Source: Rhodobacter viridis (lineage in GTDB: Bacteria; Pseudomonadota; Alphaproteobacteria; Rhodobacterales; Rhodobacteraceae). From it: a DNA stretch of 64,000 nt. The position numbers were made by a program, and so were the translations under genes. The stretch is taken from NCBI RefSeq assembly GCF_003217355.1, contig NZ_QJTK01000006.1:145053-209052 (forward strand), given 5' to 3'. Positions 36,053-44,987 of this stretch are shown here, in pieces; within the stretch, counting starts at the first letter, position 1, and every line of letters begins with the position of its first letter. The notes beneath the pieces are model-generated. The model worked only from the letters and a program-made list of their open reading frames with translations. It did no database searches and had not been told where the DNA came from.

Positions 36053-38999
36053 CGGCTTTCTCCCCTGCCTTGTCGTAGAACACCGGATCGACGATCCGCG
36101 CCTGAATGACCTTGCCCGCATCGGCCGGGAATTCGAGCACTTCGCCCATGCGCGACGGCCCCTTGCGGACCAGACCCATGGCGATGCCCTTCTTCAGCGT
36201 CGGCGAGTAATAGGTCGAGGTCACGCGGCCCTGCACCTTGCGCTGGCCGTTCTCGTTCACGCCCTCGTCCACCGCATAGACGCCATCGGGCAGAACCGAG
36301 CCGTCAAGGGTTTCAAGGCCGACCAGCGTCCAGCGGTCCGGGTCGGTCATGTGCACGCGTTCCTGCGCGCGCTTGCCAAGGTAATCCGCCTTCTTCTTCG
36401 AGATCGCCCAGCCCAGGCCGAGGTCTTGCGGAATGACGGTGCCATCGGTTTCGTCGCCGATCATGATGAAGCCCTTTTCGGCCCGCATCACGTGCAGCGC
36501 TTCGGTGCCGTAGGGCATGGCGCCGAATTCCTCGCCCGCCTTGTTCACCGCTTCCCAGAACGCCAGACCCATGTTCGCGGGAACCGCGATTTCATAGGAC
36601 AGCTCGCCCGAGAAGGAGATCCGGTAGACGCGGACCGGGAAACCGCCCAGCTCGCCATCCTTGAAGGTCATGAAGGGCAGCGCCTCTTTCGAGACATCCA
36701 TGCCGCCCATCTTCTCGAGCAGCTTGCGCGCCTTCGGGCCGACCACCGCGACCTGCGCATATTGCTCGGTCAGGTTGGCGGTGTAGACCTTCCAATCCCA
36801 CCATTCGCATTGCAGCCAGTCTTCCATGTGACCGTGCATCCGGTCCGCGCCGCCCGAGGTGGTGTGGCACAGCCACGTATCCTCGGCCAGACGCACGACC
36901 ACGCCGTCGTCGATCAGGAAGCCGTTGTCCGAGCACATCAGACCATAGCGGCACTTGCCGACCGGCAGGGTGGACATGAGGTTGGTATACATCATGTCGA
37001 GGAAGCGCCCCGCATCCGGCCCCTTGACCACGATCTTGCCCAGCGTCGAGGCATCCAGCAGCCCGACATTGGTGCGCGTGTTGGTGATCTCGCGGTTGAC
37101 CGACTCGCGGTGCTTTTCGCCCTTGCGCGGATAGGTATAGGGACGGCGCCACAGGCCCACCGGCTCCCAATGCGCGCCCTTGGCCTCGTGCCAGGCGTGC
37201 ATCGGCGTCTTGCGCAGCGGCTGGAAGATCTCGCCGCGGGCTTCGCCGGTGATCGCACCGAAGGAAATCGGCGTGTAGGGCGGACGGAAGGTCGTCGTGC
37301 CCGTCTGCGGGATCGCCTGCCCCAGCGCTTCCGACAGGATCGCCAGACCGTTGATGTTGCTCAGTTTCCCCTGATCGGTGGCCATGCCGAGCGTGGTGTA
37401 GCGCTTGGTATGTTCGACCGAGGCATAGCCTTCGCGCGCCGCCAGCTGCACGTCCGAGACTTTCACGTCGTTCTGATAGTCAAGGAAGGCCTTGAACTTC
37501 AGCGCTTCCGAGGCCTTGGCGGGCATGACCCAGACCGGCATCAGCGGCGCTTCGGCTTCGACCGTGCCCACCATCCCGGCCTCGGCGCAGATCGCGTCAA
37601 GCGTCAGGTGACCATTCGCGGCGCCCACGGCGGCAGCGATCGGCTGGCCCTTGTCGCCAGTCGGCGGTTTCGCGGCATCGGGGCGGAACATCACCGCCGC
37701 CTCGTCCCATTTCACCTTGCCCCCGGCATGGGAATAAAGGTGCACGACCGGCGACCAGCCGCCCGACATCGCGACGCAATCGCAATCGATCACCTCGACC
37801 GCGCCGCCTTCGGTGGCATGGCTGGCGATCTCGACCGCCTTCACCGCCTTCGCCCCCTTGACCTTGGCCACCGCCCGGCCTTCCAGCACCTTGACGCCAC
37901 GCGCGCGCACCGCATCGACCAGTGCCCCCATCGGCGCCGGACGGGCGTCGACCACGGCGGCGACCTCCAGCCCGGCATCAAGCGCAGAAAGCGCGGTGCG
38001 ATAGGCGTCGTCATTGTTCGTCACGACAAGGATGCGCTGCCCGGGCGCGACGGCCCAGTTCACGATGTAGTCGCGCACCGCCGAGGCGAGCATGACGCCC
38101 GGAACGTCGTTGCCGGCAAAGGCCAGCGGACGCTCGATCGCGCCGGTCGCGACCTGCGTGATGCCGGCGCGGGTGCGCCACAGACGATGGCGCGGACGGC
38201 CATCGCCCGGGGTGTGATCGGCAACGCGCTCATAAAGGATCGCATAGCCGTGGTCATGCAGCCCGGCGACCATCGTGCGGGTCATCAGGCGCACATTCTC
38301 CATGCCTTCAAGGGTTTCGAGGGCGTTCTTCACCCAGGCCTCGGGCGACAGGCCGTCGATCAGGCCGCCATCGACCGGAGCGCGGCCGCCCCAATGCGCG
38401 GTCTGCTCGGCGAGGATCACCCGCTTGCCCTCTTTCCCGGCCTTCAGCGCCGCGGCGAGACCCGCCACGCCACCGCCCGCAACGAGCACGTCGCAATAGG
38501 CATAGGCCTGTTCGTAACGATCCGGGTCGGCCTTGGTCGGCGCCTTGCCCAGACCCGCCGCGCGGCGGATGATCGGCTCGAAGACCGAATGCCAGGCTTC
38601 GAGCGAATGCATGAAGGTCTTGTAGTAGAAGCCCGCGGGCATCAGCTTGTAGGCGAAATCGTTGATCGCGCCGATATCGAAGCCAAGCGTCGGCCAGTGG
38701 TTCTGCGAGGTCGCCCAGGCGCCCTCGAAGAGTTCCGTGGTGGTGGCGCGCTGATCGGGCTCGTGGCGGTTGCCCTTGCCAAGGTTGACGAGCACGTTCG
38801 GCTCTTCCGCACCCGAGGCCACAAGACCACGCGGACGGTGGTATTTGAACGAGCGCCCGAGCAGCGTGCGGCCCGAGCCGAGCAGCGCCGAGGCGAGCGT
38901 GTCACCAGCAAACCCCTTGGCCTTGGCGCGGTTGAACTTGAAGGCGAGCGGTTTGGAGCGGTCGATCAGACGGCCACCCGAAGACAGACGATGGCTCAT
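36045..38999 (-). CDS. soxA: Sarcosine oxidase alpha subunit
   Basis: The 984-residue alpha subunit holds noncovalent NAD+ and the folate-binding end of the enzyme. It starts MSHRLSSGGRLIDRSKPLAF with an N-terminal 2Fe-2S-ferredoxin-like fold that lacks the cluster. A Rossmann domain follows (DVLVAGGGVAGLAAALKAGK near residue 166). The last ~380 residues form a GcvT/aminomethyltransferase-like domain (ISFSGELSYEIAVPANMGLA and DLGLGWAISKKKADYLGKRA) that receives the methylene group. ATGA overlap with soxD upstream. Confidence 0.96.
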   Translation of the reverse strand: MSHRLSSGGRLIDRSKPLAFKFNRAKAKGFAGDTLASALLGSGRTLLGRSFKYHRPRGLVASGAEEPNVLVNLGKGNRHEPDQRATTTELFEGAWATSQNHWPTLGFDIGAINDFAYKLMPAGFYYKTFMHSLEAWHSVFEPIIRRAAGLGKAPTKADPDRYEQAYAYCDVLVAGGGVAGLAAALKAGKEGKRVILAEQTAHWGGRAPVDGGLIDGLSPEAWVKNALETLEGMENVRLMTRTMVAGLHDHGYAILYERVADHTPGDGRPRHRLWRTRAGITQVATGAIERPLAFAGNDVPGVMLASAVRDYIVNWAVAPGQRILVVTNNDDAYRTALSALDAGLEVAAVVDARPAPMGALVDAVRARGVKVLEGRAVAKVKGAKAVKAVEIASHATEGGAVEVIDCDCVAMSGGWSPVVHLYSHAGGKVKWDEAAVMFRPDAAKPPTGDKGQPIAAAVGAANGHLTLDAICAEAGMVGTVEAEAPLMPVWVMPAKASEALKFKAFLDYQNDVKVSDVQLAAREGYASVEHTKRYTTLGMATDQGKLSNINGLAILSEALGQAIPQTGTTTFRPPYTPISFGAITGEARGEIFQPLRKTPMHAWHEAKGAHWEPVGLWRRPYTYPRKGEKHRESVNREITNTRTNVGLLDASTLGKIVVKGPDAGRFLDMMYTNLMSTLPVGKCRYGLMCSDNGFLIDDGVVVRLAEDTWLCHTTSGGADRMHGHMEDWLQCEWWDWKVYTANLTEQYAQVAVVGPKARKLLEKMGGMDVSKEALPFMTFKDGELGGFPVRVYRISFSGELSYEIAVPANMGLAFWEAVNKAGEEFGAMPYGTEALHVMRAEKGFIMIGDETDGTVIPQDLGLGWAISKKKADYLGKRAQERVHMTDPDRWTLVGLETLDGSVLPDGVYAVDEGVNENGQRKVQGRVTSTYYSPTLKKGIAMGLVRKGPSRMGEVLEFPADAGKVIQARIVDPVFYDKAGEKADV

Positions 39000-39319
39000 T
39001 TCCAGCCCTCCCAGCCCGGACGTTTCTCTTTGATTTTGGCAATCAGTTCTGCGGGCGGTTCGGTGGTCTGCGCCGGATAGGTGCCGAAGACTTCCCAGCT
39101 GACGGTGCAGCGCGCGGCCAGGAACCACTTGCCGCAGCCATAGGCATGGCGCCAGCGCTCGAAATGCACGCCCTTGGGGTTCTTGCGGGCGAACATGTAG
39201 GTTTCGAATTCGGCATCGGTCGAGCCCGGTCCGAAACGCTTCAGATGCGCTTCGCCGCCGGGGGCCAGTTCGGTTTCCTCGACGGTGACGCCGCAGCAGG
39301 GGCAGGTCAGTGTCAGCAT
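38996..39319 (-). CDS. soxD: Sarcosine oxidase delta subunit
   Basis: Small zinc-binding subunit (107 residues) of tetrameric sarcosine oxidase. The N-terminal MLTLTCPCCGVTVEETEL supplies Cys6 and Cys9; the later HAYGCGKWF supplies His and Cys, the usual zinc set. The FERWRHAYGCGKWFLAARCT block is a strong family signature. Its stop overlaps the soxA ATG as ATGA. Confidence 0.95.
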   Translation of the reverse strand: MLTLTCPCCGVTVEETELAPGGEAHLKRFGPGSTDAEFETYMFARKNPKGVHFERWRHAYGCGKWFLAARCTVSWEVFGTYPAQTTEPPAELIAKIKEKRPGWEGWK

Positions 39320-39348
39320 GTCAGCAGGCCTTTTTTGTGACGGGCGCC

Positions 39349-39393
39349 GGGGCTGCGCGCCCCGGACCCCCGAGGTATTTCGGGCAAGATGAA
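39349..39393. repeat. Half palindromic element, copy 7, inside the sox operon
   Basis: A GC hairpin, GGGGC-TGCGC-GCCCC (39351-39364), is followed by a single arm, GAGGTATTTCGGGCAAGATG, ending AAAGG. The second arm is missing. Unlike the other copies it lies within an operon, in the 84-nt gap between the unnamed gene and soxD, where it could lower downstream expression. Confidence 0.65.
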
Positions 39394-39403
39394 AGGGGCG
39401 CGG

Positions 39404-39697
39404 TCAGCATGTGCAGACCCAGGTGCCGTTGCGCGACAGGGCGATTTCCTCGGCGTCGGAAGCGACGAAGGCGGCAACGACCTCGGACCAGGCGCGACCG
39501 GTGGCTTCGGGCATGTCGGGGTAGTCGCAGGCGAGATACTCGGCCAGATGCACCGGTTGGTCGGGTGTCAGGTTCGTCTTGTAATCCGGGTAATGGTCCT
39601 GCACCGCGCGCCAGTCGGCAAAGGGGCGTTTGGACAGCACCATGGCCTTGTCCAGAAAGACCAGCGTCAGCGCCGGGGAAGAGGTGGGCGCGGTCAT
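39404..39697 (-). CDS. Uncharacterised 97-aa protein encoded within the sarcosine oxidase operon
   Basis: The frame starts MTAPTSSPALTLVFLDKAMV and contains KRPFADWRAVQDHYPDYKTN, QPVHLAEYLACDYPDMPEAT and the C-terminal DAEEIALSRNGTWVCTC. There is no signal peptide and no recognised domain; a CxC pair ends the protein. Its ATG overlaps the soxB stop as TGATG, so its translation depends on soxB. Placement suggests an accessory role in assembly or folate handling of sarcosine oxidase, but that is inference from position only. Confidence 0.75.
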   Translation of the reverse strand: MTAPTSSPALTLVFLDKAMVLSKRPFADWRAVQDHYPDYKTNLTPDQPVHLAEYLACDYPDMPEATGRAWSEVVAAFVASDAEEIALSRNGTWVCTC

Positions 39698-40941
39698 CAG
39701 TGCGCCACCCCGGCGGCGACGGATTCGTCGATGAACTGGCCTTCCTTGAAGCGGTGCATGCCGAATTCGGCGGCGAGCGGCGAGTAGCCCTTGGCCACCA
39801 GTTCCGCCATCGCAAAGCCCGAGCCCGGGATCGCCTTGAAGCCGCCGGTGCCCCAGCCGCAGTTGACGAAAATGCCGTCCACGGGGGTTTTCGACAGGAT
39901 CGGCGAGCGGTCGCCGGTCATGTCGACGATGCCGCCCCATTGCCGCAGCATCTTCAGGCGCGAGATCACCGGGAAGGTCTCGATCAGCGCGCGGGTGGTT
40001 TCCTCGACATGGTGCCAGGAGCCGCGCTGCGAATAGTTGTTGAACCCGTCGGTGCCGCCGCCGATCACGAGCTCCCCCTTGTCGGATTGCGACATGTAGC
40101 CGTGCACAAGGTTCGCCATCACGACGACGTCGATCGTCGGCTTGATCGGTTCCGACACCCAGGCTTGCAGCGCCATCGATTCGATCGGCAGACGGAAGCC
40201 CGCCATGCCCGCCAGAACCGAGGAATGACCCGCCACGACGATCGCGAGCTTGCCGCAATCGATCGAACCGCGCGTCGTGTCGACGCCCACGACCTTGCCG
40301 CCCGCGGTGCGCACGCCGGTGACCTCGGTGTTCTGCAAAAGGTCCATGCCCATGTCGGAACAGGCCCGCGCATAGCCCCAGGCCACGGCGTCATGCCGCG
40401 CGGTGCCGCCCTTTTCCTGCAGCAGCGCGCCCAGCACCGGATAGCGCGGGCCCGCGATGTTCAGGATCGGAACGAGCTTCTTGACTTCCTTCGGCTCGAT
40501 CCAGCGGGTTTCGACGTTTTGCAGGTTGTTGGCATAGACGGTGCGCTTGTAGCCGCGCATCTCATGCTCGGACTGCGCCAGCATCAAGAGGCCGCGGGGC
40601 GAGAACATGACGTTGTAGTTCAGATCCTGCGACAGCCCCTCATAAAGCGAGCGCGCCTTTTCATAGATCGCGGCCGAGGGGTCCTGCAGATAGTTCGAGC
40701 GGATGATCGTGGTGTTGCGCCCGGTGTTGCCACCCCCAAGCCACCCTTTTTCGATGATCGCCACGTTCTTGATGCCGTGGACCTTGCCCAGATAATAGGC
40801 CGTGGCGAGGCCGTGCCCGCCCGCCCCCACCACGATCACGTCGTAGCGTTTCTTCGGCTCGGGCGAGGCCCAGGCCTTTTCCCAACCGCTGTGGTAGCGC
40901 AGCGCCTCGCGCGCCACGGCGAAGATCGAATAGCGTCTCAT
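39697..40941 (-). CDS. soxB: Sarcosine oxidase beta subunit
   Basis: Beta subunit carrying FAD and covalent FMN, where sarcosine is oxidised. The 414-residue protein starts MRRYSIFAVAREALRYHSGW. The dinucleotide-binding motif DVIVVGAGGHGLATAYYLGK is near residue 33, GWLGGGNTGRNTTIIRSNYL follows, and near the C-terminus are MTGDRSPILSKTPVDGIFVN and GTGGFKAIPGSGFAMAELV. It is the first gene of the sox operon. The 235-bp divergent space to ccmI should hold the promoter. The ATG at 40941 is the family start; longer starts add only basic residues. Confidence 0.95.
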   Translation of the reverse strand: MRRYSIFAVAREALRYHSGWEKAWASPEPKKRYDVIVVGAGGHGLATAYYLGKVHGIKNVAIIEKGWLGGGNTGRNTTIIRSNYLQDPSAAIYEKARSLYEGLSQDLNYNVMFSPRGLLMLAQSEHEMRGYKRTVYANNLQNVETRWIEPKEVKKLVPILNIAGPRYPVLGALLQEKGGTARHDAVAWGYARACSDMGMDLLQNTEVTGVRTAGGKVVGVDTTRGSIDCGKLAIVVAGHSSVLAGMAGFRLPIESMALQAWVSEPIKPTIDVVVMANLVHGYMSQSDKGELVIGGGTDGFNNYSQRGSWHHVEETTRALIETFPVISRLKMLRQWGGIVDMTGDRSPILSKTPVDGIFVNCGWGTGGFKAIPGSGFAMAELVAKGYSPLAAEFGMHRFKEGQFIDESVAAGVAH

Positions 40942-41176
40942 CGGCCCTCTCTCGCTTCGGGTTGGGGGTGCCAAAGGCAGCGTCCCCGAGTCTGGCTCTT
41001 CTCACCTTAGATGAACCGGGACGCGCGCCGAAAGCCCCCCTCATGCGGCAATCGGCAGCAAAAAGCGACATCGTTACCGACATGCCCAACACAGAGGCGT
41101 GAGGCGTCTTTTCACGCTCTTGTCTCTTTCTGCAGACGCCCAAAAGCCTTATGGGGGATGCAGGATAGGAGACCCC

Positions 41177-42733
41177 ATGCTGTTCTGGATCGTTTGCGCG
41201 ACGCTGGTCGCCGCCATCGCCTTCGCCCTTGCCCTGACGCTGATCCGCCCGCGCGGGCAAGCCCTGCCCGCCGAGGCGCAGGATCTGCAGGTCTATCGCG
41301 CCCAACTGGCCGAGATCGAGAAAGACCTTGCCCGGGGCGTACTGACCTCCGACGAGGCCGCGCGCACCCGGGTCGAGATCTCGCGTCGGCTGCTCGAGGC
41401 GGACCGGGCGTTGCAGGCGGCGGTGGCGGGGGGCGATGCACCGCGGCGGGCAACGCTGGCCGCGGCGGCGCTGACGGTGGCGCTGCTGGCGGGGGCCTTC
41501 GTGCTTTACGACCAGCTTGGCGCGGCAGGTCAGCCCGATGCGCCGCTGGCCAAGCGCCTTGCCGATGCGGATGCGCTTTATCGCGCCCGTCCCGATCAGG
41601 CGAGCGCCGAAAAGGCGGCCGAGACCGACCGCAAGGATGCCGAAGCCAGGGCGGCGGCCGCGGGCAACCCGGTGCCGCAGCCCGATCCGAAATTCGTCGC
41701 CCTGATGGAGCGGCTGCGCAAGGCGGTGTCGGAGCGGCCGAACGATCCGCAAGGCCTTGTGCTGCTGGCGCAAAACGAAATGGCGCTTGGCAATTTCCAT
41801 GCCGGTTGGGAGGCGCAGAAGCGGCTGATCGCGCTCAAGGGCGACAAAGCCGAGGCCGAGGATTACACCCGTCTGGGCGAGTTTCAGACCGTCGCGGCCG
41901 GGGGTCTGGTGACCGCCGAGGCCGAGGCCGCCTTTGCCAAGGCGCTGGAGATGAACCCGAAAGACGCGCGGGCGCTGTTTTATGTCGGCATGATGATGGG
42001 GCAGAACGACCGCCCCGACCGCGCCTTCCGGCTTTGGGATGCGGCGCTGCGGGTGTCGAGCCCGGATGACCCCTGGGTGCCCGAGATCGCGCAGGGCATC
42101 GACGCGCTGGCCTGGCTTGCGGGCGAACAGGATTACACCGCGCCGATGCCGGTGCCGAACGGCCCCTCGGCCGAGCAGATGCAGGCGGCGCAAGGCATGG
42201 CCCCGGCCGACCGGATGGCGATGATCCGCGGCATGGTCGAGAACCTGAACGCGCGGCTGGCGAACGAGGGCGGCTCGTCCGACGACTGGGCGAAGCTGAT
42301 TTCCTCGCTGCGGGTGCTGGGCGAAAAGGACCGCGCCGAGGTGATTGCGACCGAAGCCCGGACGAAATTCACCGGCCGCGCCGAGGATCTGGCGAAGATC
42401 GACGCCGCTGCGGCAACGCCGCTCGGTACGCCCGAAGCGGCTGCTCCTGCGATGCCGGGGCCGAGCTCCGATCAGGTCGAGGCCGCGGGGCAGATGTCCG
42501 ACAGCGACCGTCAGGCGATGATCGAGGGGATGGTGGGCCGTCTTGTCGATCGGCTGACGACGCAGGGCGGCTCGGCCGAGGAATGGGCGCGCGCGGTGGG
42601 CGCTTTGGCCACGCTCGGCAAGGCCGATCAGGCGAAGGAAATGCTCGCCAAGGGGCAGACTGCCCTTGCCAGCGACGCCGCCGGGCTGGCCACACTGGAC
42701 GCGGCCGCGAAATCCGCCGGGGTGGCGCCGTGA
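41177..42733 (+). CDS. ccmI: Cytochrome c maturation apocytochrome chaperone CcmI
   Basis: CcmI binds apocytochrome c and delivers it to the heme ligation complex CcmFH. The 518-residue protein has N-terminal membrane helix 1 (MLFWIVCATLVAAIAFALAL), a cytoplasmic loop with heptad-like Leu residues (QVYRAQLAEIEKDLARGVLT), membrane helix 2 near residue 97 (TLAAAALTVALLAGAFVLYD), and a large periplasmic TPR domain (KRLADADALYRARPDQASAE onward). This is the bipartite architecture described for R. capsulatus. GGAGA precedes the ATG. Its stop overlaps the ruvX GTG. Confidence 0.92.
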   Translation: MLFWIVCATLVAAIAFALALTLIRPRGQALPAEAQDLQVYRAQLAEIEKDLARGVLTSDEAARTRVEISRRLLEADRALQAAVAGGDAPRRATLAAAALTVALLAGAFVLYDQLGAAGQPDAPLAKRLADADALYRARPDQASAEKAAETDRKDAEARAAAAGNPVPQPDPKFVALMERLRKAVSERPNDPQGLVLLAQNEMALGNFHAGWEAQKRLIALKGDKAEAEDYTRLGEFQTVAAGGLVTAEAEAAFAKALEMNPKDARALFYVGMMMGQNDRPDRAFRLWDAALRVSSPDDPWVPEIAQGIDALAWLAGEQDYTAPMPVPNGPSAEQMQAAQGMAPADRMAMIRGMVENLNARLANEGGSSDDWAKLISSLRVLGEKDRAEVIATEARTKFTGRAEDLAKIDAAAATPLGTPEAAAPAMPGPSSDQVEAAGQMSDSDRQAMIEGMVGRLVDRLTTQGGSAEEWARAVGALATLGKADQAKEMLAKGQTALASDAAGLATLDAAAKSAGVAP

Positions 42734-43209
42734 TCTGCCCCGACATCATCGACTTTGCCGCTCTGATGCCGCGCGTCGGCGCGCTGGCGGGGCTCGATCT
42801 CGGCACGAAGACGATCGGGGTTTCGGTCTCGGACACGTTGCGCAGCATCGCGACGCCCCTGCGCACGATCCGGCGCGAGAAATTCACCCTTGATGCGGCG
42901 GAATTGCTGAAGATCGTTGCCGAGCGGCAGATCATCGGGCTGGTGCTGGGCCTGCCCGTCAACATGGACGGCTCCGAAGGCCCGCGCGCGCAATCGACCC
43001 GGGCTTTCGCGCGCAACCTTGAAAAACTGACGCCGCTGCCGATAACCTTCTGGGACGAGAGGCTCTCGACGGTGGCGGCCGAACGCGCCATGCTGGAGGC
43101 CGATCTGTCCCGCAAGCGCCGTGCCGAACTCGTCGATCACGTCGCAGCCGGGTTCATTCTGCAAGGTGCGTTGGACCGCCTTGCGCATCTGGGGCGCGCG
43201 AATGGCTGA
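42730..43209 (+). CDS. ruvX: Holliday junction resolvase-like RuvX (YqgF)
   Basis: RuvX/YqgF is an RNase H-fold nuclease tied to pre-16S rRNA 5' end processing. The 159-residue protein has LAGLDLGTKTIGVSVSDTLR near residue 19, GLPVNMDGSEGPRAQ near 75, the DERLSTVAAERAM helix near 109, and the terminal DHVAAGFILQGALDRL with the last acidic residue. It starts at a GTG that overlaps the ccmI stop as GTGA. An alternative upstream start is not available without leaving the family pattern. Confidence 0.94.
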   Translation: MICPDIIDFAALMPRVGALAGLDLGTKTIGVSVSDTLRSIATPLRTIRREKFTLDAAELLKIVAERQIIGLVLGLPVNMDGSEGPRAQSTRAFARNLEKLTPLPITFWDERLSTVAAERAMLEADLSRKRRAELVDHVAAGFILQGALDRLAHLGRANG

Positions 43210-43453
43210 GAACACGCCGAAAAATACCGACGGCATCTGGAAACGGGCGGAAATCGAAACGCCCTGCGTGAAGATCTGCCAGATCCACCCGACCGAGCGG
43301 ATCTGCGTCGGTTGCCTGCGCACGCTTGAGGAAATCGGCGGCTGGTCGCGAATGACGCCCGAGGACCGCCGCGCGGTGATGGCCGAATTGCCGGCCCGCG
43401 CGCCGCGGCTGAGCCAGCGCCGCGGCGGGCGCGCAGCCCGGCAGGCCGAGTAA
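43202..43453 (+). CDS. DUF1289 domain protein
   Basis: The 83-residue protein contains the DUF1289 cysteine motif ETPCVKICQIHPTERICVGC and then LRTLEEIGGWSRMTPEDRRA. This small family is thought to bind metal or an iron-sulfur cluster through its cysteines. The C-terminal Arg-rich tail (RLSQRRGGRAARQAE) is extra. It starts 8 nt inside ruvX, so ccmI-ruvX-DUF1289 form one overlapping operon. Confidence 0.9.
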   Translation: MAENTPKNTDGIWKRAEIETPCVKICQIHPTERICVGCLRTLEEIGGWSRMTPEDRRAVMAELPARAPRLSQRRGGRAARQAE

Positions 43454-43560
43454 GCGGCGGCGGTCCCTGCTCGGCGGGTTGACGCGCAGCAGCGCGGGTA
43501 TTAACCGATTTTGCAACAGATGCTGCGATAGTCGCGCAACCCTTCTTTCCCGGACCCGCC

Positions 43561-44556
43561 ATGACTGCCTCGCGTTCCCTGCCCCCTCAGGTCGTCCACG
43601 TCTACGAGGCTGATCTGATCTGGGTGACTTCGGGCGCCAATCAGGGCGACGGTCTCGATCTGGCGGGGCTGTGCCAGCCCGGCGACATCTATCAATTGGA
43701 ACGCGAAGCACGGGCGCTGCGGCTTCTGATCGCGTCCGACCCCGAGACCGGGCAAAGCATCTGCGCGGGCTCGGAAGTGGGCGCGGCGGGCGACCGGATC
43801 GCGCTGATGGCACGGCATGTCTTCATCACGCCCGACGGCGACACGGTCGATATCCTGTTGATCCGGCACGAAGAAACGCAGGGGCTTTATGCCCTGCCGC
43901 TGTCGCCGATCGCACCGCGGGTCGATTACACGCTGCTCGAAGCCACCGACGACCCGGGCGATGTGCGGCTGTCGGACCTTGTCTGCATCGCCTTCACCAC
44001 CGGCACGCTGATCACCATGGCGGGCGGCGCACAGCGCCCGATCGAGACGCTGGCGCCGGGCGACCGCGTGCTGACGCGCGACAGCGGCCCCCAACCGGTC
44101 CGGCTGGTCGCGCGGGCGACGCTGCGGGCCTTGGGGTCCTTTGCCCCGGTGGTGATTTCGGCGGGCACCTTGGGCAACGAAAGCGATCTGGTCGTCGCGC
44201 CGCATCACCGTGTGTTCCTGTATCGGCGCGGCGAAAAGCGGCTCGGCGACACGGCCGAAATCCTCGTGCAGGCCAAGCATCTGGTCGATGGCGAACATGT
44301 CTGGCGGCGCGAGGGCGGCTATGTCGACTATTTCGCGCTGGTCTTCGACCGCCACGAGATCGTCTATGCCGAGGGCGTGCCGGTCGAAAGCCTGCAGGTG
44401 AGCGACGCGACGCTGAACCTGATGCCCGAAGAGTTGAGCACCGAAATCAAGGCGCGGCTGCCCGATTTGCACCACACGCCGCATTTCGGCACCGAGGCCG
44501 GGCGCGAGATGCTCGATCAGGTCGGCCGCGGGACCCTGTTTCGCAAAAAGGACTGA
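43561..44556 (+). CDS. Hint (Hedgehog/intein) domain protein
   Basis: The 331-residue protein has an N-terminal unknown region of about 145 residues and a Hint_2-type domain starting CIAFTTGTLITMAGGAQRPI, then LAPGDRVLTRD. HHRVFL near residue 218 fits the block-B His region, and ALVFDRHEIVYAEGVPVESL follows. Alphaproteobacterial proteins of this class often combine Hint with RTX repeats; here there are none and no signal peptide. The Cys1-type residue (Cys142) is present, but no clear C-terminal His-Asn pair or extein is seen, so self-splicing is not expected, whereas N-side cleavage is possible. Confidence 0.82.
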   Translation: MTASRSLPPQVVHVYEADLIWVTSGANQGDGLDLAGLCQPGDIYQLEREARALRLLIASDPETGQSICAGSEVGAAGDRIALMARHVFITPDGDTVDILLIRHEETQGLYALPLSPIAPRVDYTLLEATDDPGDVRLSDLVCIAFTTGTLITMAGGAQRPIETLAPGDRVLTRDSGPQPVRLVARATLRALGSFAPVVISAGTLGNESDLVVAPHHRVFLYRRGEKRLGDTAEILVQAKHLVDGEHVWRREGGYVDYFALVFDRHEIVYAEGVPVESLQVSDATLNLMPEELSTEIKARLPDLHHTPHFGTEAGREMLDQVGRGTLFRKKD

Positions 44557-44562
44557 GGTCCT

Positions 44563-44781
44563 CTATTCCGCCGCCCGCCCGCAGTCGCAGCGGCCTTGCG
44601 GGCGCGCATGCGGATCGGTGCAATCGGCACAATCCCAAGCCGCCTCCCCTTCGTGGCGGCAGAGCTTCAGTTCCAGATGCTCGGCGCGGTCCTTGGCCGT
44701 GAAAAGCGGCACCCCGCAATAGGGGCACAAAACCGTTTCGCGCACATCCAAAGACCCGGCAGCGGGATCGACCCTTGCCAT
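44563..44781 (-). CDS. Small multi-cysteine zinc-ribbon-like protein (72 aa)
   Basis: The frame starts MARVDPAAGSLDVRETVLCP and holds CPYCGVPLF, LCRHEGEAAWDCADC and CDCG, i.e. eight cysteines and two histidines in 72 residues. This is enough for one or two zinc sites. CAGGAGG lies 5 nt before the ATG. It is convergent with the Hint gene and may be a small nucleic-acid-binding or metal-handling protein; no family recognised. Confidence 0.65.
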   Translation of the reverse strand: MARVDPAAGSLDVRETVLCPYCGVPLFTAKDRAEHLELKLCRHEGEAAWDCADCTDPHARPQGRCDCGRAAE

Positions 44782-44987
44782 GGCAGCCTCCTGTCCCGAT
44801 CGGGGTCGGGCGCGTAAACGACCCCCGTCCGCCGAAGACAGGCTCCCCCACGAAGCCCGCCCGACGTTCACAAAAGATTGGAACGATTCTACGCAAGCCG
44901 CCATGATCCGGATCAATTTGCCGCAGGCCGGGTGCGAAAAATCCTGTCCTTCTTGCCCGCAATCCCGCCTTGCGGTAAAGGCCGCGC

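Noticed and set aside
35859..39080. 1073-residue plus-strand open frame opposite the sox operon
   Set aside because: Antisense shadow of soxA and soxD, caused by high GC third positions; no recognisable motif.
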